Source of the DNA: Macrostomum hystrix
Lineage: Eukaryota; Platyhelminthes; Macrostomidae
Direction: 5' to 3'
Assembly: GCA_950097015.1 (NCBI GenBank)
Contig: CATNEN010000027.1
Location: 1-64,000, forward strand
DNA: 64,000 bases
Within the stretch, counting starts at the first letter, position 1. The number at the start of each line of letters is the position of its first letter. Of this stretch, positions 36,333 through 49,100 are shown piece after piece. The translations under genes and the position numbers were made by a program. The notes beneath the pieces are model-generated. The model worked only from the letters and a program-made list of their open reading frames with translations. It was not told where the DNA came from and searched no databases.

Positions 36333-39300
36333 ACTGTCAATGAGGCGTAGACAGGCTGATCTGTGATTGTTTATAATGAGATTGACTTTGTGTGTTTCTA
36401 CTGACCATTTAATCCCACGTGTTCTATTCTTTTAGGGTATTTAGAATCGTATCTCCTTCATAAATAGAAAATTTCTGCTTCGCATTGCAAAGTTCAGCGA
36501 AAATCAATGTGGCTTTTGCATCAGATTCAGTAACCAGTTAAAATTGATTTTTTATAACGAATCTTCCTAAACTGCAGCATTCCATGAAAAAGCCATTGTA
36601 GAGTTTCTTCTTACGGGATGCACTTTAAAATTCTCTCGATTTGGGAATCCCTCAGTTGATGGGGTATCTCCTCCATGGAGTATTGCTCTAATCTATGGCA
36701 AATTCCCTCCATGGCAATTCCCTGGATTGGGATTACCTCCTTGGGGATTCCCTCGATGGGGATTCCCAGCATTAGGATTCTCTCAAGGGGGATTCTCTAC
36801 TAGATTTTGATTCCCCGTCAGATTTCTTCAATGGCTGATTGCCTGGAATAGTTGCTCGAGTAAAATTAAGTTGCTCGAGGGGACAATATCATTCGCGATT
36901 TATCAACTTTAAATGAATCAGTCGCAGATTTTTTCCAGTTATAAGAGGATCTGAACCATTTTCAACCTCAAAAATTAGTATTCCCAAAAAAACTTCTGAA
37001 GTTGGATTGAAAAAAACTGCTTTAGCGTTTCCTCATTTCTATAATCACAAGCACGCAATATTTTCTAAGGCTGGCATCCTTCACAACTCAAACAAACATT
37101 TCTTTTCGCAAATCTTTCTATGTTCTATAATCTAGCACAATCCGTTAAGTTTTAAGTCCATAAATAAGGGACTCTGTTTCTAGGTAGTTAGTTAAATTGA
37201 CTATGTAGATTTTGTAACTTAAAGTGCATTCATTCAAAAAAGTATAAATTTGTTAAATCAAAGTGACGACTGTATTTTAATCCGTGCACTTCGAAATATA
37301 ATTATTTTGTTTTTCCATCGTCATCGATCATAAATTTGCTGTCCGAAAAATAATATTCAATAACTCATTCTTTATGAATTAACGACAAGAGTTAACGTTT
37401 CTATGCTTATGTTTACCTGCTATAAAAATGATTGTTGATGCAGACTGCTGCAAATTCAGCTAGCAGTCTGCAGCGTCAACAAAAGATTGAAAGCTGAAAG
37501 CAAATAATTGCGAACATACGGTTTCATAATAATATGGACATAACTCGTATGTGTGAACTGTGCTTTCGGCTGCATGGAAACTGGGGTGCTCTATGCAAGC
37601 TTTGGTGACCCAAAACCACGTTTTAGATGCACACAAATATTAAATTACATCAGGCGTCTTCTGTGCTGACGTGTAAACCATAAATGCACATTTCATTAAT
37701 TGGCTATCTAAAGAAGCATTGCTTTTTTGACATCGCTGAGTTTTATTGATTATGAAACTGTATTGTCAAAAGTCTAAACTCTAGCACTGAGAATCTTCTG
37801 TGTCACGAAAAAAATTAGGCCTTCAAGCATGGTAATTTGAATCCAGTAGCAAAAAATACATTTCTTTTTAGATTAGCGCTATCGCCAGCGGCCGCGTAAG
37901 CCTTGAGCTTTGGATTTCAAGATTTATATTTTTGGATCTTGTATATAATTTACTGCTTAATTGAACGCAACGAAACGGTTGATTAAAACAAAAAAGCAAC
38001 AGCAAATGCATTAAACATAAACTAAATTTTACAAAAAGGTTTCATCTGTTTAGTTTTTCACAAAAAATTAATATAGAGCAGAGTCATTTTACCTTCTGAC
38101 TAGTAAGTAGCCACTCAACTGTTGATTTGATTTTACTACGGCAAACCTTTTTGGTAAAATTATTATTCATTAAAATGGTGAATGGCAATTTATACATCTG
38201 TGTTACCCAGTGACTGATATGCATATTAGTTTTACTAGATAGCATTGGCATACCATAAATTATACACACATTTGATTATTTTTCAGGTTACATAATTCTT
38301 GTTTGTCATTGACTCCGTTGAGCTAATTGAACATTGTTAACTTGCATAAATTGTTTTAGTCCATTCATTCGGTATTCACTAGTCTGATTGGAATGATAAC
38401 CAAACACACACGTAAATGTCTATTATGTTAATATCCAAGAACTGTTTTAAGACATATACAGTTTTAATCAATTGATTTATACTTCCTTTTGTTTATTTTG
38501 GTGTTAATTTTTCTGTTTTGCATGCCATTTAATTATCACTAATCCATATATCATGTCTGTAAAAAGTTTAGCTAAGCTTATCTAGTTAAAAGTTTAGCTA
38601 GTTAAGCTAAAGTTTAACATTTATACATTTAGCTAAGCTCAAAAAGTGTTTAAATTATGTCTTTTATAAGGCACCCTGTTTGGACTAATTAATAACTTTC
38701 AAGTAGTTAAATATGAACATATTGATAAATATGTGTATCACATTTTTATGTAGGCCTACTCCAGATATTTTCACATTGTCTCACTTAGCTTTCACTCGAC
38801 CTGGGTTGTTGATACCAATGATGCAACCAGGAACAATTGGAAAATGAAGTTCATAAAAACTCATAATAATTTGTGTTCATTTGCTTTTTCAACTGTTAAA
38901 TGAAAACAATGTTCTATCTTTATGGCACAAGTTAAAAAGAAAACATTTATAAAATTTTATGCCTAGGGCCTATGTTTAATATTAAGTTCTGTTTTAAATC
39001 ATTTAATATATATTATTTGGAAGACTTAAGGTAAAATTGGTCTACTGCTAGCTAGACTTTACTGTTTAGCATATTTTTTCTTTTTAACTAACTGAATATG
39101 CTTCTCCATATTGCACTGTAGAAATATTCGAAATGAAAAAAGCTGACTTTTATGTTTAATTTGAGCTATTAATGTACGAGAAATATAATTTAACAGTTCT
39201 CTCTACTAATGCCTTAATGAAAACTCCCGTTCATCTCATTTAAATAATATGTTCAAAATTACCTATTGAGCTACTGCTAGTAGCATAGTGTAAATGTAAG

Positions 39301-39690
39301 AAATTATAAGAATTATTAAACAATTTGTCAGATGTTTCATTATTTTCGATTGCGTATGTTTTGTGAGAGGAATTTATATTTGATCAGGTGCTAAGAAAGT
39401 TATATATTTAGTTTTTGCACGTTTCTTTTATAAATTTAGATGAAATTTAGGCTTTAGTTTAAACTAGAACTATAATAACTCACTATTTTCTTGGCTACGC
39501 TTTTTATTTTTCAAAATTAAAGTTCTTATGCAGTATAAATTGACGTCTTCATTCCCCGAATCCCAGACCCTCAGGTTAACTATCTGAATAATAGTCATAA
39601 TTGCAGGAGGGCTCTGGGCAGTGGCACATCATTTGGTGACACTAGACCCACAGCCAGCTAAGGAGGCAATTCCGCCCATTTCGCTGACTC
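36333..39690. other. AT-rich intergenic DNA between HSBP1 and LRRCC1
   Basis: Clearly more AT-rich than the rest. It contains a degenerate gattccctcgatgggg-type repeat (36640-36830), an imperfect hairpin (37432-37482) and tagctaag-rich sequence near 38565-38645. No gene seen; the missing first exon of LRRCC1 may lie in its right part. Confidence 0.5.
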
Positions 39691-39930
39691 CTGAGCACAC
39701 ACGCACGCAGATACCTTACTCAGGTATACGCTCACACAGGGTGTGTACATCTGCCCTGACTGTCTCATCGTCAGGCAGTTCAGGCAGTGTACACTTTCAC
39801 TGTGCCTTGGAGGTTGGCCCTCAGGGGCGTAAATTGCACGAAAAGCCTCCAAACCTTCTCGCCTCGGAATCGAGCTCAGATTGGAACGAGAGGCAAACGC
39901 GTCAACCGCTCTGCCACTTACCCCCCCCCA
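39690..39930 (-). mobile_element. tRNA-derived SINE (family A), copy 3
   Basis: On the minus strand the best-preserved head of the three: gtggcagagcggttgacgcg ... gagctcgattccgagg. The body is shared with copies 1 and 2. It lies just upstream of the first visible LRRCC1 exon. Confidence 0.75.
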
Positions 39931-40034
39931 ATAGATTAGCTGACTTCTTCACTCCCCGAATCCTAGATCCTCAGATGGATTAACTTGATCCGTATTCCCT
40001 TGAAAAAAAAACTGTTTTTATCGCTAAATTTCAG

Positions 40035-43000
40035 AGGCAGCAACAGCAGCAGCGGCCAGAGTCAGGTAGGCCTCTAGTTGGCGGCCAGCGCGGCAAATCC
40101 AAGGAGGCTGAGAACACGGACACCGCCGAACTCAGCTACATTGACTGCGGCGTCAGTCGCCTCCTGGATTTGCCGTTGCACCACGGTCTGACTGTGCTAA
40201 ACTGTCACTGCAACCGCATCGAGAACCTAGCCGGTCTGGAGCGGGCGCCCAACCTGCACCATCTGGACTTGTCCTCGAATCGCATCGGCCGAATCTCTGG
40301 CCTGGACTCGTTGGGGAGTTTGAGAACTCTAAACTTGGCTGGCAACCGTCTGGTTCGTGTCGAAGGCCTGGCCGGGCTGCACTCGCTGGTCCGGCTGAAC
40401 CTGTCCTACAATGCCATCCGGGATGTTGTCGGATTTAGCGATATGCGTGGCCCGGCCTACCGACTCACCTGCGTTGAGCTGCATGGCAACCAGGTGAGCT
40501 TTTCACACTGCTGTTGCTAGTAGTACCGTAAAACCATACTGGGTTTTGACTAACTTTAACACATTTTACTATTCTCTCTCCTCCCGTCTCCTCCACTCCC
40601 TTCTCCACTCTCTCCTCCACTCCCTTCTCCACTCTCTCCTCACTCTCTCCTCCCCTCTTTCCTCCACTCTCTACTTCACTCCCTCCTCCACTCTCTCCTA
40701 CCCTCTTTCCTCACCTCTTTCCTCCACTTCCTCCTCCACTCCCTTCTCCACTCTCTCCTCCACTGTCTCCTCCAATCTCTTCTCCACTCTCTCCTCACTC
40801 TCTCCTCCCCTCTTTCTTCCACTCTCTCCTTCACTCCCTCCTCCACTCTCTCCTACCCTCTTTCCTCTCCTCTTTCCTCCACTTCCTCCTCCACTCCCTT
40901 CTCCACTCTCTCCTCCACTCCCTTCTCCACTCTCTCCTCACTCTCTCCTCCCCTCTTTCCTCCACTCTCTCCTTCACTCCCTCCTCCACTCTCTCCTACC
41001 CTCTTTCCTCACCTCTTACCTCCACTTCCTCCTCCACTCCCTTCTCCACTCTCTCCTCACTCTCTCCTCCCCTCTTTCCTCCACTCTCTCCTCCACTCTC
41101 TCCTCCCCTCTTTCCTCCACTCTCTCCTTCACTCCCTCCTCCACTCCCTTCTCCACTCTCTCCTCACTCTCTCCTACCCTCTTTCCTCACCTCTTTCCTC
41201 CACTCCCTTCTCCCCTCTCTCCTCCGCTCTCTCCTCCACTCCCTCCTCCGCTCTCTCCCACCCCCTCTCTCTTTCACTCTCTCCTCCACTCTCTCCTCCC
41301 CTCTTTCCTCCACTCTCTCCTTCACTCTCTCCTCCACTCCCTCCTCCACTCTCTCCTACCCTCTTTCCTCACCTCTTTCCTCCACTCCTTTCTCCACTTC
41401 CTCCTCCACTCCCTTCTCCCCTCTCTCCTCCACTCTCTCCTCCACTCCCTCCTCCACTCTCTCCCACCCCCTCTCTCTTTCACTCTCTCTTCCGCTCTCT
41501 CCTCCGCTCTCTTCTCCACTCTCTCCTCCCCTCTCTTTTCCACTCTCTTCTCCACCCTTTCTTCTCTCCTTTTCTCCACATCAAAATTTAGTGTTTCAAA
41601 AACATTTTATCAGAACTTGTAGCTTCGCAAAGCTGACTATCTAGAATTAATAAACAATAAATTCAAATTGATTCTTACTGTCTGTCGCCGCTACGACGCA
41701 TGCCTTGATTAATTTACTGGCTAAAAATATCCAATTGACATCGATCTATCTAGACTGAGCGAAAATGCATTTTTAAGAGCTGCTTCTAGATTACCTTCGA
41801 CGCAGGTGTCTACAATTGGAGGTGTAAAAAAGACTGAATTTCCTTTTTCCTGAGTAGACTCAGTGTCTAATTGGCTCCGCGGGAGCACCTGAGCCTGTAG
41901 CTGCTAGTGGGATCAATACATTCTAAGGTTCAGCTGCATTTTTTACTTAATGATGCGTTTATTTTGGTCAAGACCTGCGTAACCGACTCTTGGGACATTT
42001 TGATGAGCGCACGCACTGGATAACCCTCCTCTCTACTCACCTTTGTCATTCTTCCCCCTCTCTCGTCTCAGCTCCTCTTTGCTCCTCCATTCTCCCCTCT
42101 TCTCTTCTTCCTACTCCCCTTTTTCCTCCTCTCCTTTGTTCTCTTTCTCCTCCTCTCCATTCTTTCCTTTCTCCTGCCCCTTCTAACCTCGCTTCTCCAC
42201 TTCTCCCCTTTTTCATTCTCTTCCTACCCTGACCATTTCTCTCCCTTTCTGTGGCACTCTTCTCTCTTCTGTCCCTTTTCCCTGTCTCTCTCTCTTCTTG
42301 TATTTAAACTTAATTATAATTTCCGGCCTTTATAAACTGAACTCAACAACCCGCAGATTCGCACCGTGTCCCAGCTGACCAAGTCTCTCCGTCAGTGCCG
42401 CAATCTGCGCCACCTGACCCTCAGCCTGGCCTCCGCCGATAATACCGCCTGTCGCCTAAGAGATTATCGACGCCAGGTGCTGACTGGCCTGCCGCAGCTG
42501 GACTCACTCGACCAGTTGGACCGGCAGGGCAATCGCGCAGCCGTTGAAGTACTCGCCGACGTGCCCGGCTTGGAAGAATTCCTAGAATTTCTCGGCTCCT
42601 CGTCGGCGGCTACCGAAAACGAAGGCGAGGCGACGGCGAGGCGAGGATTGCCGACGCCAAAAATCGATGCGGCCTATAAGCGATTTCGCGTTCGCCGTCC
42701 GGCCGATGACGACGACAACAACGAAGTTGAAGACAAGAGCGAAGACGCCGAGGTTGATGATAAAACTGAGGGCGAGGGCGAGAAAGCTTATCGGGAACGA
42801 TTGGAGCAACTGGAGAGACGACTGGATCAGCTGACGGCCGCGGCCGGACCAGCTCCCACCGACGGTATGGGGGCCGCCAATCAGTGTGGAGGCTTGGGGC
42901 CCAGGCTTGACACATAATTTCACTCCCTCTGTCACCCTATTTTCACTTCATCTGTCACCCTACTTTCACTCCATCTGTCACCCTACTTTCACCTTCGTCT

Positions 43001-46000
43001 GTCACCCTACTTTCACTCCATCTGTCACTCTACCTTCACTCCCTGTCACCATAATTTCACTCCCTCTGTCACCCTACTTTCATTCCGTCTGTCACCCTGC
43101 TTCCACTCCCTCTGGCACCCTACTTTCACCTTCGTCTGTCACCCTACTTTCATTCCGTCTGTCTCCCTACTTCCACTCCGTCTGACACCCTACTTTCACT
43201 CCCTCTATCTCCCTACTTTCACCTTCGTCTGTCACCCTGCTTTCACTCCCTCTGTCACTCTACCTTCACTCCCTGTCACCATACTTTCACTCCCTCAGTG
43301 ACCCTACCTTCACTTTATCTATCAGTTTTGATTTTCTTTAAAAACAGAATTATAGTGAAATTCCGTTAATATTATATTAAGGCATGTAGTGCAAATGATA
43401 CGATGATAGTAGTAAATAATAATTTACTTCGATACACCATGTACTTTTCTGATTCTTGGATTAGACAATTTCAAATCAAATAAGCAAATTAACCTATCCG
43501 ATTTCTGTTTTAATTTGCAGCTGAAAGCAACAACAAGCGAAAAGAGGACAGACTGGCTGCAGTCAGAGATCCTCACAATGCACTGGCGAACAATTCTGAG
43601 TGAGTGCTTGATTGATATTATTCTATTCTTATTCGTTCAGGATTATGCCTTAGAGTATTGCCTAGAAATTAGCTCAATCAAGGGGCAATGGAAATATGGC
43701 ATCTAAAAGCTATGAACTTCTTCTGTGTTTATAAAAACGTGAAATTTGTCACGAACAATCACCGGTATACGGAGACACGAAAAAATTGTTTGAACGACTT
43801 TTACTTTTATAGGCGGCAATTTTGTTGCAGAAAAATATAAACAAACAGGTGCAGGCAGTTAGATTGATACTGGTGGAGAATCTGAGTCCGCGTGTTGGTG
43901 ATCTAGAAGCCACTGCTGCTGCTGCTGCTGCTGTTGATAATTATGACAACAGCAATGTCCTCTTCCGTTCAGAATCACTGCTGGCGCTTTCAGTCTTGTT
44001 GATTCTGGGCTGTGGGTGAATCTGCGGCTGCCGTGCAGCGGGCTCGGACAGCCATTATTTGGACTGTGGCTGCCATGCAGCGGGCTCGGACAGCCATTAT
44101 TTGGACTGTGGCTGCCATGCAGCGGGCTCGGACAGCCATTATTTGGACTGTGGCTGCCGTGCATCGGGCTCGGACAGCCATTAATTGGACTGTGGCTGCC
44201 GTGCAGTGGGCTCGGACAGCCATTAATTGGACTGTGGCTGCCGTGCATCGGGCTCGGACAGCCATTAATTGGACTGTGGCTGCCGTGCAGCGGGCTCGGA
44301 CAGCCATTAATTGGACTGTGGCTGCCGAGCAATGGGCTCCGGCTTCTATCTAGATTGCACAGGGCGATATTGCTGCCTCTGGCGCCGCCAACTTCGGGCC
44401 TGCCGCCGGCGCCGCCGCCGCCGCCGCTGCGACCGCAGCACAATGTGAGACGCAATTCTCGTCTAAATCTCTGCCCAAAGAAGCAATAGAGAATAAAATT
44501 TACCGACGAATTGACCACAACCATGAATTGGGCCACAATGTAGAATGCCTGCTGCCAGTAGACCGTGGGCTTCGGCGGAGCTCCCAGCGCCACGGCTGCG
44601 ACATTGTCGATGAGCGGGAAGGTCTGACAGACAACAAACACGGCCACAACTCCAACTAGCATGCGGCTGATGCTGCGATCGCGTTCCAGTCGCTTCAGCT
44701 GCTGACTGGAGTGCCTGCAGGGTCCTCCCGGCGTCAACGGCCTTCGCTTCTGCTGCTGCTGTTGCTCCTGAGTTGCTCGACGAGTTGACCGACGGATAGT
44801 ATAGATTAGTACAATGTTAGACACGGCGATGAGGGTTAGGGGCAGGACGTACATGAACAGAGTGTACATGAGTCCGCTATAGATGCCCCGATACCAGCAG
44901 TTGTCCATGAGTGTCCAGGCCGGATAGCTCATGGAATCTGTGCCATTGCTGGCGTTATTCTGCACTTTGTCACTAATAAAAAAGTGCATTTTCTCAAAGC
45001 CGCGCGGCACATTGTAGACTAGCGAGAATAGCAGAATTGCCAGCAGTCGGCGCCAGGCACGCCTGCGATTGCCGGTGCCTGCGGCGGTTGCCGACCTCAG
45101 TGGGAACCTGGCCGATAGGCAGCGTTCCACAGTGAAACAGGCCGTCACGTACATGCCGCACATGTGAATGAACAGCGACAGCGGATACAGAATCTTAATA
45201 AGGGTGGAGTTCGGCCTAGTCAGGCTGGCGAATTTGCCGGACACCATTGGCAAACCCATGCACACGTCAAACAGCAGCAATACCACTGTATCCAGGCAGC
45301 CTTGAGCCGCCAGGTACAGAGCAGTGGATGAGTACATCCTGCGCGAGCACAGTACTCGGATGCTTAGCGCGTTGCCAGTCATGCCGAGCAGACTTAAGCC
45401 TGTTCCGACGTAGCCCCACAGGTGCAGTTGAAGGCTCACTAGCTGCTGCTGCTGCGGTTGCTGGGCAGTATTGTTCCAGTCCATGTCGAGTGATATTGCT
45501 ATAGTGATATAGTGATTCATAGTGATTTCGTTTAGCACTGCTGCTTCATATATCTATCTACTCTACAGATGTAGCCCACCCACCCCAGCCCAACCCAGCC
45601 AGCCAATGGGAGGAGAGTATTCGACTGCCACCAGGTTAGTAAGCTTGTAGGCTTATCTAGTTGGGTTGGGAGTGCGAGATTTGCCTATTGAAATTCGCCT
45701 TCCGAAAATTGTTTACCGAATTTCGCCTACCGAAAATTGTTTGCCTAAGTTTCCTTGCCGAATAATTCTGTGAAATTAATTCTCTTATAAAACGCAAAGT
45801 TTGGCAATGCTAGCTACTCGTACAAGCATCATAGACCCAAAAACAGCCTTTGAAAACTAAATTTCTACTAAAATAGCCACAGTCGCTGCAGTCCACTCAT
45901 ACTTACACAAATATCCTCTAGGTTTGTCTCACAGTCTCTCAAATTACCAATCCACGTCTTGCCCGATGTGTTCAAGTCGCGATCTAAAAATTACTAGCAT

Positions 46001-46071
46001 TAGGAAAAATCTATCTTTGAAGCCCTCTCATCTCTGTTGTCTTTGCGTTTCTGGGAAGGATTTGTGTGTGT

Positions 46072-46108
<37 letters not shown>

Positions 46109-49100
46109 TGTGTGTGACCCTGTTCTTGTTGCATTACCAAGCCGAAGTTAACAAGGCAAATTGGAAGGCTCGAAGACTTCACGCCCACTAGACTTACCTG
46201 TCAATAGTTGCTTTCTGTCAAGCTTTCCAAGCCTATTATTTTTAACTGCTTGCTTCTTAAAAGAAGCGGGTAAATGCGTGGATATTGGGGTCAGAATCGG
46301 GAATGGTCAGGTGCAAAAAGGTACAAAGTCGCACAAAGATATCCACTTTCATGTACGTGTCTTTAAGGGCCCAAAGGATCGAGTTTTTTTTACCTGAAAT
46401 TGCGCTTCTATTTTCTTTTTCTTCTGTCGCTGCTAATTCTCCCCTATTCTATTTTTACAGCTATAGATAGAGCATTCGAAAGCCAGCTGTTCAGTCCATG
46501 GACTGGGGGGGCTGTCATACCCACCAAAATTTGTATCCCAGCTAATGCTTTATTAATAGGTGCCATTATAATAACTAGTTGCATGCGCGTATTGTCCAAG
46601 GAGCGTAGGAACATGTTTTTTCATTTTTTAAATTTCAGAAGTACGTGTGTCTGCACTTCCATTTTTAGCATTTTATAAGGGCGCCTATTTCTTTTTAATC
46701 CCCACTGCTCTTGTCTGTCAAGCCTGTCACATTTCTGTCTCGAAAGTCACAACAAGCTTCATGACACTCAGCCAAGCCATTTGACTTGCACTTCACACTT
46801 ATCTGTATCTCACATTTCATTTTCACTGACTGTCTCGCTACATCTCCATGAGACTGTCACTGACTGTCTCCCTACATTTCCATGAGACTGTCACTGACTG
46901 CCTCCCTACATCTCCACGAGACTGTCACTGACTGTCTCCCTACATTTCCATGAGACTGCCACTGACTGTCTCCCTACATCTCCATGAGACTGCCACTGAA
47001 TGTCTCCCTACATCTCCATGAGACTGTCACTGACTGTCTCCCTACATCTCCATGAGACTGTCACTGACTGTCTCCCTACATCTCCATGAGACTGTCACTG
47101 ACTGTCTCCCTACATCTCCATGAGACTGTCACTGACTGTCTCCCTACTTCTCCATGAGACTGTCACTGACTGTCTCCCTACATCTCCATGAGACTGTCAC
47201 TGACTGTCTCCCTACTTCTCCATGAGACTGTCACTGGCTGTCTCCCTACATCTCCATGAGACTGTCACTGACTGTCTCCCTACATCTCCATGAGACTGTC
47301 ACTGACTGTCTCCCTACTTCTCCATGAGACTGTCACTGGCTGTCTCCCTACATCTCCATGAGACTGTCACTGACTGTCTCCCTACATCTCCATGAGACTG
47401 TCACTGACTGTCTCCCTACTTCTCCATGAGACTGCCACTGACTGTCTCCCTGCATCTTCTTGAGACTATGACTGAGACCCTAAATCTCTGTTTTCCAACA
47501 GGCGCGGACAAAAGTCGCATGCGACAAGAAAGGACAATAAGGGAGACAGTTCCTCCGCCGCTGGCCCAGCTGCCGCTGCCACAGCTTCCTGTGCCAATCT
47601 GACAGTGGCCGGACAGGCCGCAGGTCCTAAGAAGGCGGACGGCCTCACCTACGGAGTGAGTAGGCTTGCTTTGAGAACTCTGGTCATGTTTCGATTAGAA
47701 ACGGAAGTCTAAGAAAGACATTTATTGTGTAGACACTAATTATTGTCTTTGTCCACAATCTCTCCTCTCTGTCGCCTATCACTGATTGGTGATTCCCATC
47801 CCCTAGCTCTGGTCTCTATCCCCTTAGCTCTGGTCTCTATCCCCTTAGCTCTGGTCTCTATCCCCTTAGCTCTGGTCTCTATCCCCTTAGCTCTAGTCTC
47901 TATCCCCTTAGCTCTGGTCTCTATCCCCTTAGCTCTGGTCTCTATCCCCTTAGCTCTAGTCTCTATCCCCTTAGCTCTAGTCTCTATCCCCTTAGCTCTA
48001 GTCTCTATCCCCTTAGCTCTAGTCTCTATCCCCTTAGCTCTAGTCTCTATCCCCTTAGCTCTGGTCTCTATCCCCTTAGCTCTAGTCTCTATCCCCTTAG
48101 CTCTAGTCTCTATCCCCTTAGCTCTGGTCTCTATCCCCTTAGCTCTAGTCTCTATCCCCTTAGCTCTAGTCTCTATCCCCTTAGCTCTAGTCTCTATCCC
48201 CTTAGCTCTGGTCTCTATCCCCTTAGCTCTAGTCTCTATCCCCTATCTGTATCCATAGGTCCTGTTTGTCCTTTGTTCATTGTATGTATTGTCCTATTAA
48301 TAATTTAGTGTTTATGTATATATATCTACTTCTGATCCAGTTTACCCACTGTCCAACTATTTTTACATCAGCATTAGTGCAGTTACAATATTAGTTGTTT
48401 TGCATCTCAGCTTCTCAGCTCGGACACTCTCAGGCAGATAATTATGCCTATTAAGTTAAAGCTTTTTACCTTGAAATCTGTGTGAGGTTGTTTTTACCTT
48501 GCCATCATTAACGACTTGTCTTATTGTTCAGCTGTAGTAAAAAACTCGCTATCTAGCTAGCACTGCCTCACAGCCTTTAATTATACGCTTAGCAACTGAT
48601 TTGAATTGGCGCCTAGGCTAGGCCCGGTCACGTGCAAACCTGCGGCCTTGAAATTGTACACCTTCGCTGAGCTTTTGATGTGTGTGTGAGGGTGTGTGGG
48701 TGTGTTATAAATCCAAGCTGAGATATTTTTAATTCCTGTTTAATTCCCTTCTAGCTTTTGGTTTTCTCTTAACATTCTTCATGACCAAGAAATGGCTTCT
48801 TGAGAGAAAAATACTTTGTGAAATTTCTGATTGCGCCCGTGAAGTCCTATCAAAACTGGACCAGCCATGAAACATTTTAATTAAATAATTATAGATCAAC
48901 AGATATTTTCCAATAGACTGAAAGCAACTCGACTGCTGTGCGGGCCTAAATTTGATTTCAGACTGAAAACTTTCATGCCTCGCTGAAAAAAACTTTTACT
49001 AGTCTGTAATCAGAGTACAGAACTTGCTGTAATTTACAGAGAAAATTATCGGCTAGCTAACTCCCACACCATTGTAACTACAGATGCGCCGCGCAATAGC

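Noticed and set aside
46063-46118. (TG)n tract as a regulatory Z-DNA element
   Set aside because: An ordinary microsatellite; nothing else supports a function.
47743-48258. 171-codon plus-strand frame with a seven-residue repeat
   Set aside because: Product of the 21-bp array inside an LRRCC1 intron.
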